A DNA stretch of 39,375 bases from NCBI GenBank assembly GCA_904373325.1, contig CAJFFP010000020.1:1-39375 (forward strand), read 5' to 3'. Below, piece by piece: positions 16,052 to 22,604 of this stretch. The DNA is from Candidatus Gallimonas merdigallinarum (lineage in GTDB: Bacteria > Bacillota > Clostridia > Christensenellales > Borkfalkiaceae). The translations under genes were made by a program, and so were the position numbers. The stretch's first letter is position 1. Every line of letters begins with the position of its first letter. Below the pieces are notes generated by a model. That model ran no database searches, was not told where the DNA came from, and saw only the letters and a list, made by a program, of their open reading frames with translations.

Positions 16052-16397
16052 CTTCGAGCGGACTGCGCGGCCGCGGCGCATCCCGAATGCGACGAGGAAA
16101 GTCCGGGCATCGCAGGGCAGGACGCCTGATAACATCAGGTGAAGGCGACTTTAAGGAAAGTGCAACAGAAATAGACCGCCGCTCACGCGGCAAGGGTGGA
16201 AAGGCGAGGTAAGAGCTCACCGACGGGACGGTAACGCCCCGTGCCATGTAAACCCCGTCCGATGCAAGGTTGGGCTGTATTCACACAGGGTTGCCCGCCC
16301 GAATGCAGCCGCGAATACCGCTTGAACTTATCGGTGACGATAAGTGTAGATAAATGACCGCGCTCGACAGAACCCGGCTTACAGGTCCGTCTCGAAG
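16052..16397 (+). ncRNA. rnpB: RNase P RNA (bacterial type A)
   Basis: This is the catalytic RNA of RNase P, which trims tRNA 5' leaders. Hallmarks in order are GAGGAAAGTCCGGGCA, GGGCAGGACGCCTG, GTGCAACAGAAATAGACCGC, GGTAAGAGCTCACCG, and the 3' AGATAAATGACCGC with ACAGAACCCGGCTTA. The ends pair (CTTCGAG at 16052-16058 with CTCGAAG at 16391-16397), forming P1. A T-run follows at 16398-16403. The layout is type A rather than the Bacillus type B. The gene lies between pyk and tRNA-Pro. Confidence 0.97.
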
Positions 16398-16412
16398 TTT
16401 TTTCGGAATACA

Positions 16413-16440
16413 ATGCGCCCCACATTATGTGCGGGCGCAT
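16413..16440 (+). terminator. Hairpin downstream of rnpB
   Basis: A stem ATGCGCCC/GGGCGCAT with an inner CACA/TGTG lies 16 bases after the RNase P RNA. An A/T-rich stretch follows, not a clean T-tract. The T-run straight after P1 may be the main end signal, with this as back-up. Confidence 0.5.
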
Positions 16441-16495
16441 AACATTTAAAATTTGTGATTTCGCCAAAAATTTTGTCTGCGGACAGAAAAATCGC

Positions 16496-16523
16496 TTGAC
16501 ACACAATGAATAATTGATATAAT
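16496..16523 (+). promoter_or_regulatory. Promoter of tRNA-Pro
   Basis: TTGACA (16496-16501) and TATAAT (16518-16523) are 16 bases apart, with the tRNA beginning 17 bases after the -10. Confidence 0.9.
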
Positions 16524-16539
16524 AGGATATGCTCTTTAT

Positions 16540-16616
16540 TGAGGTGTAGCGCAGTTTGGTAGCGCGCTTGGTTAGGGACCAAGAGGTCGTGGGTTCAAGT
16601 CCCGTCACCTCAACCA
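16540..16616 (+). tRNA. tRNA-Pro (anticodon AGG)
   Basis: This 77-base gene has acceptor stem TGAGGTG/CACCTCA, D arm GCGCAGTTTGGTAGCGC, and anticodon stem CTTGG/CCAAG. The loop TTAGGGA gives anticodon AGG. The T arm is GTGGG-TTCAAGT-CCCGT, and ACCA is encoded. The GGG-A context of the anticodon loop is typical of proline tRNAs. The first pair is U1:A72, whereas bacterial proline tRNAs usually have C1:G72. Duplicated pieces of this gene lie just downstream. Confidence 0.94.
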
Positions 16617-16653
16617 AAAACAGCCCATCGTCATTTGACGGTGGGCTGTTTTT
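16617..16653 (+). terminator. Terminator of tRNA-Pro
   Basis: A 13-bp stem (CAGCCCATCGTCA with TGACGGTGGGCTG, one G-U pair) is followed by TTTTT, directly after the tRNA CCA end. Confidence 0.92.
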
Positions 16654-16794
16654 GCATTGTGCGTATTTGACGGGACTTGAAGGTGGAGGCGTGAGCGAGA
16701 GCGAGCGGTTTGCGGACGGAGCAGGAAATAGAAAGCAGGGGCGCAAACTGCACCAGCCCTGTGGGCTGTGCACCGGGGCGCGCCGCCAAAGGCG

Positions 16795-16819
16795 CAAGTC
16801 CCGTCACCTCAACCAAAAA
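16795..16819 (+). repeat. Direct repeat of the tRNA-Pro 3' end
   Basis: These 25 bases are identical to 16596-16620, covering the T loop to the encoded CCA and the following A-run of tRNA-Pro. The copy is 199 bases downstream of the original. This is the usual form of a tRNA attachment-site duplication, though no integrase is near. Confidence 0.88.
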
Positions 16820-16854
16820 GAAAAACTCCGCTTTTGTGCGGGGTTTTTCTTTTT
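16815..16854. terminator. Bidirectional intrinsic terminator
   Basis: The stem AAAAACTCCGC/GCGGGGTTTTT is flanked by A-rich and T-rich tracts (TTTTTCTTTTT on the plus strand). It lies directly after the duplicated tRNA-Pro 3' end. Confidence 0.8.
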
Positions 16855-16867
16855 GCATTCAGGAAAC

Positions 16868-16907
16868 GGATTCGCCCGCGGCTCTTGGTCCCGACACAAG
16901 CGCGCTA
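16868..16907 (-). pseudogene. Decayed inverted tRNA-Pro-like fragment
   Basis: Read on the minus strand, the first 26 bases match the D-arm-to-anticodon part of tRNA-Pro at 23 positions, including TAGCGCGCTTG and GGGACCAAGAG. The variable and T regions have decayed. The anticodon position would read CGG. There is no acceptor stem. Confidence 0.55.
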
Positions 16908-17089
16908 TCGCGGTTACGGGGTCCCCGAAAAAAGGCGCAGCATTTTTTTGGGGAGAGGAGGAGCGGCGGCGAATGTGCGGCGGAAGCGCCGCGCCCGCCG
17001 CGGGAAGCATTTCAATGTTCAATCTTGGTCGCAGATGGTCAAGAATGGTTCCTGATAAACGCACATGCAATAATTTTGGCATAAAAGGC

Positions 17090-17139
17090 TTGACAGGATT
17101 ATAACTTAGAGTTATAATAAATTCGCAAAAGTGCGAATT
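17090..17139 (+). promoter_or_regulatory. Promoter and two operator-like inverted repeats of the toxin-antitoxin genes
   Basis: TTGACA (17090-17095) and TATAAT (17113-17118) are 17 bases apart. The inverted repeat ATTATAACT-TAG-AGTTATAAT (17098-17118) covers the spacer and -10. A second repeat, AATTCGCA-AAAG-TGCGAATT (17120-17139), covers the start of the transcript. Both are likely sites for autorepression by the antitoxin. Confidence 0.85.
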
Positions 17140-17169
17140 CCGTGCATATATATGAGAGACTAACAAAAG

Positions 17170-17484
17170 ATGATTATTGAGTATCGCAATAATGAGACAC
17201 AGAGAATATGCGAAAATACAGCTTATGCACGCAGAAAATTTTCACCGAGTGTAGTAACACGCTTAGGAATGGTCATGTATCAGCTTTCCGCATACGATAA
17301 ATTCGACACATTCAGAAATAACCCTGCAAGTGCAAGATATAGAATACACCAACTAAAAGGGCAAGAATCCCATCTTACTTCCATTAGCCTTGATCATTCT
17401 GCTCGCATGACGTTGATAGTTGAAGTGAAGATGACGGAAGATAAAGTGATTATATGGGAGGTATCGAATCATTATGGCGACTGA
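17170..17484 (+). CDS. higB: HigB-like toxin (RelE/ParE superfamily)
   Basis: This small 104-residue basic protein has the HigB pattern. It includes the N-terminal EYRNNETQRICENTAYARRK, a central LSAYDKFDTFRNNPASARYR, then HQLKGQESHLTSISLDHSAR and a C-terminal VIIWEVSNHYGD. Members cut mRNA on the ribosome. The toxin comes before the antitoxin, as in HigBA pairs, and overlaps it by 11 bases. The ribosome binding site is weak. The gene is more AT-rich than its surroundings, in line with acquisition by transfer. Family assignment is from motif pattern and gene order. Confidence 0.85.
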   Translation: MIIEYRNNETQRICENTAYARRKFSPSVVTRLGMVMYQLSAYDKFDTFRNNPASARYRIHQLKGQESHLTSISLDHSARMTLIVEVKMTEDKVIIWEVSNHYGD

Positions 17485-17800
17485 ATTCAGACCGGACTAT
17501 GCAATTCACCCCGGGGTTTTTTTGCGTGAAGAAATGGAAGCAATGAATCTTTCGCAAAAAGAACTCGCGGAAAAACTCGACTGTTCCCCATCCGTGATCA
17601 GTGAAATACTGCATGAAAAGCGAAAAATCAACGCGGATTTTGCCGTGCGTCTAGAAACCGCATTATATAGCCCTGCGAGCTATTGGCTTCGCTTGCAAGC
17701 TACCTACGATGAAGTGAATGCCCGTAAGAAAATTGCTGACGGGAATTCCTCCATAGGCAGACGTTCTTCCCGTAGCAGAAAAGAACAGAAAAGAATGTAA
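17474..17800 (+). CDS. higA: HigA-like antitoxin (XRE-type HTH)
   Basis: This 108-residue antitoxin opens with the HigA signature HPGVFLREEMEAMNLSQKEL. A helix-turn-helix (LAEKLDCSPSVISEILHEKR) follows, then the family ending RLETALYSPASYWLRLQATY. It should neutralise the HigB-like toxin and repress the shared promoter through the inverted repeats upstream. It overlaps the toxin gene by 11 bases, and GGGAGG lies 12 bases before its ATG, inside the toxin gene. A terminator-like hairpin follows. Confidence 0.92.
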   Translation: MATEFRPDYAIHPGVFLREEMEAMNLSQKELAEKLDCSPSVISEILHEKRKINADFAVRLETALYSPASYWLRLQATYDEVNARKKIADGNSSIGRRSSRSRKEQKRM

Positions 17801-17836
17801 TAAGTTAAGGCAATACGGAGAAAGCGCCCAAATGCG

Positions 17837-17880
17837 ATATGCACCCCAAAAGTTGGATAGACTTTTGGGGTGCATATTTT
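17837..17880 (+). terminator. Long hairpin after the antitoxin gene
   Basis: A perfect 17-bp stem (17837-17853 with 17861-17877) has a 7-base loop and a TTTTTT end, so it can act as a strong terminator. The arm word GCACCCCAAAAGTTGGA also resembles terminal repeats of IS3-family elements as recalled, which is noted as inference only. Confidence 0.8.
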
Positions 17881-17930
17881 TTATGCGGTTTTTTTTATTA
17901 TTTCGCAATTTGCTGTTTTCAAACTTTCCG

Positions 17931-17960
17931 CCCGCGCCGTATCGGCGCGGGCGGAAAAAA
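17931..17960. terminator. GC-rich hairpin after ppk
   Basis: A 14-bp stem CCGCCCGCGCCG/CGGCGCGGGCGG (with flanking TT/AA pairs) lies 25 bases after the ppk stop. No clear T-tract follows on either strand, so termination is only likely. Confidence 0.5.
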
Positions 17961-17984
17961 ATCAAATCATTCTATCCGTCTCTG

Positions 17985-20063
17985 TTACTGACGCGACGCT
18001 TCGTTCAGGAAGTACGCCTGCGCGTCGAGCGGCTCGCCCAGCGTTTCCACCTTGCGGTATTCGCCGTCCGGGCACAGCTTGCGCGCCTTGACGTTATCGG
18101 CGAGCATCGTCTGCAAAATGCCCACAATGCGGTCGGCAATGCGGCTGTCCAGAACGGGAGCGGCGATCTCTACGCGCTTATCGGTATTGCGCGTCATAAG
18201 ATCGGCGCTTGAAATGTAGGTGACGCGGTCCTCCCCCCTGCCGAAGGAATACACGCGGGAGTGTTCGAGGAATCTTCCGACAATGCTGACCACGCGGATA
18301 TTCTCCGTCTTTTCGGGAACGCCGGGCAGCAGACAGCAGATCCCGCGGATGACGAGTTCGATTTTCACGCCCGCCGCGCTCGCCTCTGCAAACTTATCGA
18401 TGATCTCCTTATCGGTCAGGCTGTTCATCTTGGCGAGGATATATCCCTCTTCGCCGCGCTTTGCCTTTTCGATTTCGCGGTCCATGTACCCGATGAGTCC
18501 GCTTTTCAGCGTTTTCGGCGCAACGAGCAGGCGTTCGTACTCAAAATCGGTATTGCAGATGGAGACGTTGCGGAAGAACGCCACGGCGTCCTCGCCGATC
18601 TTCCGATCTGCCGTAATGATATTGAGGTCGGTGTATTGGCGGCTGGTCGATTCGTTGTAATTGCCCGTGCCGAGGTGGGTGATGTAGCGGAGCTGCTCCC
18701 CCTCTTTGAGCACGACGGAGATGATCTTGGAATGCACCTTGTAATTGTCCATGCCGTAGATGATGGTACACCCCGCCTCTTGGAGCTTGCTTGCAAAGTA
18801 CATATTATTCTCTTCGTCGAAACGGGCGCACAGCTCGATGACGACGACGACCTGTTTCCCGTTCTCGCTCGCGCGGCATAAAAGCTCGGCAATGCGGGAA
18901 TGGTGCGCAAGGCGGTAGATCGTGATCATGATCGAGCTGACGCGCTTATCCTTTGCGCACTCTTCGAGCAGATCGACGACGGGCGTCATGGCGTCGTACG
19001 GGTAAGAAAGGAACACGTCGTGACGGAACACCGTATCGATGAGCGAGGGCGCCATGGAGAGCTCGTCGGAGACGGCGCCCTTGAAGGGCGCGTATTTGAG
19101 GGGCGCGCTCTGCTCGGCGGAGAAGTAATTGCCCAGCGAGAAGAGGAACTTATAGTCGAAGAACCTTTCGTCGCAGAAACAGAACTTGGGATTGAGATTT
19201 AAAAGTTTGAGCACGAATTCTTTGAGCTTGCTCTCGGCGTTGTCCATTTCGAGGCGGACGACGTTGAGCTTCGCGCGCGACTCCACCTTCTTCTTCATGA
19301 TTTCCGAGAAATCGCGTTCAACGTCCGAATCGTCGATATGCGTATCGAAATCGGCGTTGCGGGTCACGCGCATGAGCATCTGTTCGTTGACGGTGTAGCC
19401 CGTGAACGCAAGTTTGCCGAACATACGGACAAGCTCTTCGAGCGGAATGAGGCGCACCTTCTTTTCGCCGCTCAGGCGGTACAGACGATCGAGCGACGGA
19501 TTGACGGAGATGACGCCGATCATGCGCCTGCCGTCCTTTTCGAGCTGGCAGATCATATAGCTGCGCTTGTTCTCAAACTGCATGAGCGGATGCTTGGCGT
19601 CAAGCACCATCAGCGACAGCAGCGGCAGGACGTGGCGGAGGAAAATCTGCCTGCATTCCTCCGTCTGGCGCGGCGTGAGGTCCTCTGCGCGCAGAATGCG
19701 CAGACCGTTTTTGCCCAGATCCTTGCGGAGCGCAGAATAGCAGACGGCGCGCATTTCGTAGAGCTTCTGCACGACGTCCGCAATGCCGTCGAGCTGTTTG
19801 GCGGAAGTCAGGCGCGTCTTGTTCTCCGTCGCCTGCGGCTCGGAAATGCTCTCGTTGTACAGGCTCCCCACCCGCACCATAAAAAATTCGTCGAGGTTGG
19901 AGGTGAAAATGGAGAGAAACTTGCAGCGTTCCAACAGCGGGTTGGTGAGATCGACCGACTGATCGAGAACGCGCTTGTTGAAGAGCAGCCAACTGTACTC
20001 GCGGTTGACGTAAATATCGCGGATAAACTTCTTCTTGATTTTTTGCGGAACTGTCAGTTTCAT
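17985..20063 (-). CDS. ppk: Polyphosphate kinase (PPK1)
   Basis: This 692-residue enzyme polymerises ATP gamma-phosphate into polyphosphate. The N-terminal part has YVNREYSWLLFNKRVLDQ and FLSIFTSNLDEFFMVRVGSL. The catalytic phospholipase-D-like core has VHSKIISVVLK, holding the phosphorylated His, then HLGTGNYNESTSRQYTDLN. The second His is in FLEHSRVYSFGRGEDR, followed by SSADLMTRNTDKRVE. The start at 20063 (MKLTVPQ) is preferred because the 27 codons upstream are arginine/proline-rich and overlap the end of the previous gene. The ribosome binding site is modest. It is the third gene of an operon with phosphofructokinase and a Ppx-like protein, 31 bases after the latter. Confidence 0.97.
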   Translation of the reverse strand: MKLTVPQKIKKKFIRDIYVNREYSWLLFNKRVLDQSVDLTNPLLERCKFLSIFTSNLDEFFMVRVGSLYNESISEPQATENKTRLTSAKQLDGIADVVQKLYEMRAVCYSALRKDLGKNGLRILRAEDLTPRQTEECRQIFLRHVLPLLSLMVLDAKHPLMQFENKRSYMICQLEKDGRRMIGVISVNPSLDRLYRLSGEKKVRLIPLEELVRMFGKLAFTGYTVNEQMLMRVTRNADFDTHIDDSDVERDFSEIMKKKVESRAKLNVVRLEMDNAESKLKEFVLKLLNLNPKFCFCDERFFDYKFLFSLGNYFSAEQSAPLKYAPFKGAVSDELSMAPSLIDTVFRHDVFLSYPYDAMTPVVDLLEECAKDKRVSSIMITIYRLAHHSRIAELLCRASENGKQVVVVIELCARFDEENNMYFASKLQEAGCTIIYGMDNYKVHSKIISVVLKEGEQLRYITHLGTGNYNESTSRQYTDLNIITADRKIGEDAVAFFRNVSICNTDFEYERLLVAPKTLKSGLIGYMDREIEKAKRGEEGYILAKMNSLTDKEIIDKFAEASAAGVKIELVIRGICCLLPGVPEKTENIRVVSIVGRFLEHSRVYSFGRGEDRVTYISSADLMTRNTDKRVEIAAPVLDSRIADRIVGILQTMLADNVKARKLCPDGEYRKVETLGEPLDAQAYFLNEASRQ

Positions 20064-20094
20064 GGTATCTTCTTTATCCTGCCCGATTATTTTT

Positions 20095-21435
20095 TTACGA
20101 GGGGTCCGCCTCGCCGTCGGCGGGCGCGGCGGGCGTTTCCGCATTTTCCGCAGGCGCGGGCGCGGTCTTCTTGGGTCTGCCGCGCCGCTTGGGAGCGGGC
20201 GTCCCGACAGGCGCGGGCACGCTCACGCTCTCCGTTTTTTCCGCGCTCTCTGCCGCGGGCGCAGCCTTCTTGGGTCTGCCGCGCCGCTTGGGAGCGGGCG
20301 TCCCGGCAGGCGCGGCGGCGGGCGATTCGGAAGCATTCTTCTTTGCTTCCGCCTTCTTTTCCGCGGAAGGCTTCTTTTCTTCGGAAGATTTCTTCTCTTT
20401 TTCGGCCGACTTCTCCTTGTCGGGAGACTTTTTGCCCTTTTCCTTTTTCTCTGCGGGCTTTTCAGACTCGGCGGGCGCAGTGCGCTCCTCGCCGCCCGTT
20501 TCGCCCGTTGCGAAATCGTACCACAGCCCCGTCTCCTTGCCTTCGAGCACGAGCTGCAAATACCCTTCCTTCACGCCGCGGTCGCTGACGACGATGTTAT
20601 CCACGCCGAACCGCTTGAAGAGCGTTTTCAGAACGACCGCCGCCGAACCGATGAGGTAGAGCTTTTCGGGCGCGTTGTTGAGAACGAGTTTGGAGCGGTC
20701 CTCCCCCGTGAGCAGATGCCGCACGAGCTTTTTGAATTTTTTGTAGCGGATGACCCTGACGCCGCCCTCCGTTTTTTCGTCGGCGTAATCGGCGTACACG
20801 TCGTAAATCGCCGCGTTTGCCGCGCCGACCATGACCGCCGTCGCATACACGCCCTCGCCGGGGAGTTCCGCGCGGTCGAACTTATCCTTGACGTACGCCC
20901 TGATCGCCTTCGCCTCCTTCTCGTCGGGGAAAATGTTCGAGACGAACTTGCGGTACAGATCGAGAAGCCCGAACGCAAAGAAGGTCATGTCTTCCTTGCG
21001 GCGTTTGGCGAGGTCGCACACCTCGATGCTCTTGCCGCCCAGATCGATGAGCACGGGGCGCTCGTAGGAGGCATAGTAGACGTTGGCAACGTAGTCGCAG
21101 TATGCCTCGGTGGCGGCGTCGATGAAGTTGACGGGGAAGCCCGTCTCCGCCTGCACGCGCGCGCGCACTTCGTCGAAATTCTCTATGTATCTGAGCGCGG
21201 CGGTCGAGATGAGATAGCACCGCTCCGCGCCGAAATTTTTGCAGGTATCCTTCATTTCGCGCAGGCAGTCAACAAGTTTTTCGATGCCGCGCTCCGTGAA
21301 TTTGCGCCCGTCGAGATAGTGCACGAGGCTGATCGGGAACCGCTCCTTGAAGAGGATCTCCGTTTTGCGCTCATCCGCCGCCGCCACGATGAGAGAAAGG
21401 CTGCTCGAACTGATGTCAATGACAGAATATTTCAT
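20095..21435 (-). CDS. Ppx/GppA-family phosphatase with an AT-hook tail
   Basis: This is a 446-residue protein. Residues 1 to about 305 follow the Ppx/GppA fold: VIDISSSSLSLIVAAAD, then LISTAALRYIENF, TEAYCDYVANVYY and LIDLGGKSIEVCDL. The two phosphate loops are altered from the usual DIGSNS and DIGGGS forms, so activity is uncertain. From about residue 318 the chain becomes a lysine/glutamate- then alanine/proline-rich tail of about 125 residues. The tail contains two copies of GTPAPKRRGRPKK, which match the AT-hook DNA-binding motif. The start at 21435 has an AAGGAG site. Its neighbour PPK1 makes polyphosphate, so this protein could degrade or sense it. The tail is encoded by duplicated DNA. 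Confidence 0.88.
   Translation of the reverse strand: MKYSVIDISSSSLSLIVAAADERKTEILFKERFPISLVHYLDGRKFTERGIEKLVDCLREMKDTCKNFGAERCYLISTAALRYIENFDEVRARVQAETGFPVNFIDAATEAYCDYVANVYYASYERPVLIDLGGKSIEVCDLAKRRKEDMTFFAFGLLDLYRKFVSNIFPDEKEAKAIRAYVKDKFDRAELPGEGVYATAVMVGAANAAIYDVYADYADEKTEGGVRVIRYKKFKKLVRHLLTGEDRSKLVLNNAPEKLYLIGSAAVVLKTLFKRFGVDNIVVSDRGVKEGYLQLVLEGKETGLWYDFATGETGGEERTAPAESEKPAEKKEKGKKSPDKEKSAEKEKKSSEEKKPSAEKKAEAKKNASESPAAAPAGTPAPKRRGRPKKAAPAAESAEKTESVSVPAPVGTPAPKRRGRPKKTAPAPAENAETPAAPADGEADPS
20167..20316. repeat. Pair of 50-bp direct repeats encoding the AT-hook segments
   Basis: 20167-20216 and 20266-20315 are identical apart from one base and lie 99 bases (33 codons) apart. Each encodes one GTPAPKRRGRPKK block, so the tail grew by in-frame duplication. 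Confidence 0.88.
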
Positions 21436-21460
21436 AACAAACTCCTTAAAATACTTATAT

Positions 21461-22534
21461 TTACGCGCGGTCGCCGAAAGAAATACCGATCTCGCGGGCA
21501 AAGCGCACCGTGTCGCCCGCGGGGTCTACGAATTTGTATTTGCCCGCGACGTCGGCAAGGGCGTTGAACGTGATCTTATTGTCTTCGAGCGCGACGGTCA
21601 CGCCGAACCGACCCTCCGCCGCAAGGCGCGCCGCATAGCCGCCCATGCGCGAGCACAGCAGGCGGTCGTACGCGCAGGGACTTCCGCCCCGCTGCAAATA
21701 TCCGAGGACGGAGTAGCGCGTCTCCGCGCCCGTGCGCTCGCCGATGACTTCGGCAAGGCGGCGGGTCACCGTGCTCTCCCCAAGCTCGGTGCGGACGAAC
21801 GCGCGCTCCTCTTTTTTAAAGCGCGCCTCGCTGTCGAGCACCGCGCCCTCCGCCACGGCGACCATGGAATAGCGCTCCCCCGCCTGCACGCGCGCGGCGA
21901 GGAACTCGCATACCGCGTCCACCGAAAAGGGAATTTCGGGAATGAGGATCATGTGCGCGCCCGCGGCAAGCCCCGCGTGCAGCGTGAGCCAGCCCGCCTT
22001 GTTGCCCATGACCTCCACGAGCATGATGCGGCTGTGGCTGCGCGCCGTCGTCTCGATGCGGCAGATGGCGTCCGTCGCGACCTCCACCGCCGTCTGGAAC
22101 CCGAAAGTGACGTCCGTGCCGTAAATATCGTTGTCGATGGTCTTTGGCACGCCGATGACGTTGCAGCCCTCCATACTCAGAAGCGCGGCGGTCTTGTGCG
22201 TTCCCGCGCCGCCCAGCGTGAAAAGGCAGTCCAGCCCCATTTTTTTGTAGTTGGCGACCATTCTGGAAAGGCGCGTGCCGCCCTCCTCCTGCACCGTCAT
22301 CTTTTTAAAGGGCTGGCGGGACGTGCGCAGAATCGTGCCGCCTACGTCCAGAATCCCTTCAAAATCTTCCTGCGCGAGCGGATAGCTCTCGCCGCGGATA
22401 AGTCCGCCGTATCCGTCGGGGATGCCGACGATCTCGGCGTTTTTGACGTTGCGCGTCAGATACATTCCGATGGCGCGGATGACCGCGTTCAGCCCCGCGC
22501 AGTCCCCTCCGCTCGTTAAAATTCCGAATTTCAT
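21461..22534 (-). CDS. 6-phosphofructokinase with a variant nucleotide-binding motif
   Basis: This 357-residue enzyme phosphorylates fructose 6-phosphate, the committed step of glycolysis. It opens MKFGILTSGGDCAGLNAVIR. The catalytic motif is VPKTIDNDIYGTD, and VEVMGNKAGWLTLHAGLAAG binds the sugar phosphate. Where ATP enzymes usually have GGDGS, this one has LGGAGTHKTA, with alanine for the Asp that binds Mg-ATP. The lysine in PKTIDND is common in PPi-using and mixed-substrate forms. The phosphoryl donor is therefore uncertain. The start at 22534 is chosen because the next upstream start (22582) lies inside the promoter. It is the first gene of an operon with Ppx-like and PPK1 proteins. Confidence 0.93.
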   Translation of the reverse strand: MKFGILTSGGDCAGLNAVIRAIGMYLTRNVKNAEIVGIPDGYGGLIRGESYPLAQEDFEGILDVGGTILRTSRQPFKKMTVQEEGGTRLSRMVANYKKMGLDCLFTLGGAGTHKTAALLSMEGCNVIGVPKTIDNDIYGTDVTFGFQTAVEVATDAICRIETTARSHSRIMLVEVMGNKAGWLTLHAGLAAGAHMILIPEIPFSVDAVCEFLAARVQAGERYSMVAVAEGAVLDSEARFKKEERAFVRTELGESTVTRRLAEVIGERTGAETRYSVLGYLQRGGSPCAYDRLLCSRMGGYAARLAAEGRFGVTVALEDNKITFNALADVAGKYKFVDPAGDTVRFAREIGISFGDRA

Positions 22535-22560
22535 ATTCCTCTTACAATCCTCCAAAATGT

Positions 22561-22589
22561 ATTGTACTATACCCGTCCGCACTTGTCAA
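22561..22589 (-). promoter_or_regulatory. Promoter of the pfk-ppx-ppk operon
   Basis: On the minus strand TTGACA (22584-22589) and TACAAT (22561-22566) are 17 bases apart, about 27 bases before the phosphofructokinase start codon. Confidence 0.9.
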
Positions 22590-22604
22590 TACGGCTTTGA
22601 TTTT

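Larger units (their letters stand above)
16654..17089. other. Gene-free interval with tRNA-Pro fragments
   Basis: No believable coding sequence is seen. The interval holds an inverted 13-base piece of the tRNA-Pro T arm (16669-16681), a GAGCGAGAGCGAGCGGTTTG stretch, a direct copy of the tRNA 3' end (16795-16819), a second terminator (16815-16854), an inverted decayed tRNA-Pro-like piece (16868-16907), and then GC-rich sequence up to the toxin promoter. Confidence 0.65.

Noticed and set aside
16183-16797. A 204-codon minus-strand frame across the RNase P RNA and tRNA-Pro.
   Set aside because: It covers two structured RNA genes on the other strand and has no protein features.
16621-17089. An integrase or transposase gene explaining the tRNA-Pro duplication.
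   Set aside because: No frame in the interval carries recombinase motifs; the duplication stands without a visible enzyme.
20064-20144. A longer polyphosphate kinase start.
   Set aside because: The added residues are RPP/RR-rich and overlap the end of the Ppx-like gene; the later start matches family length.
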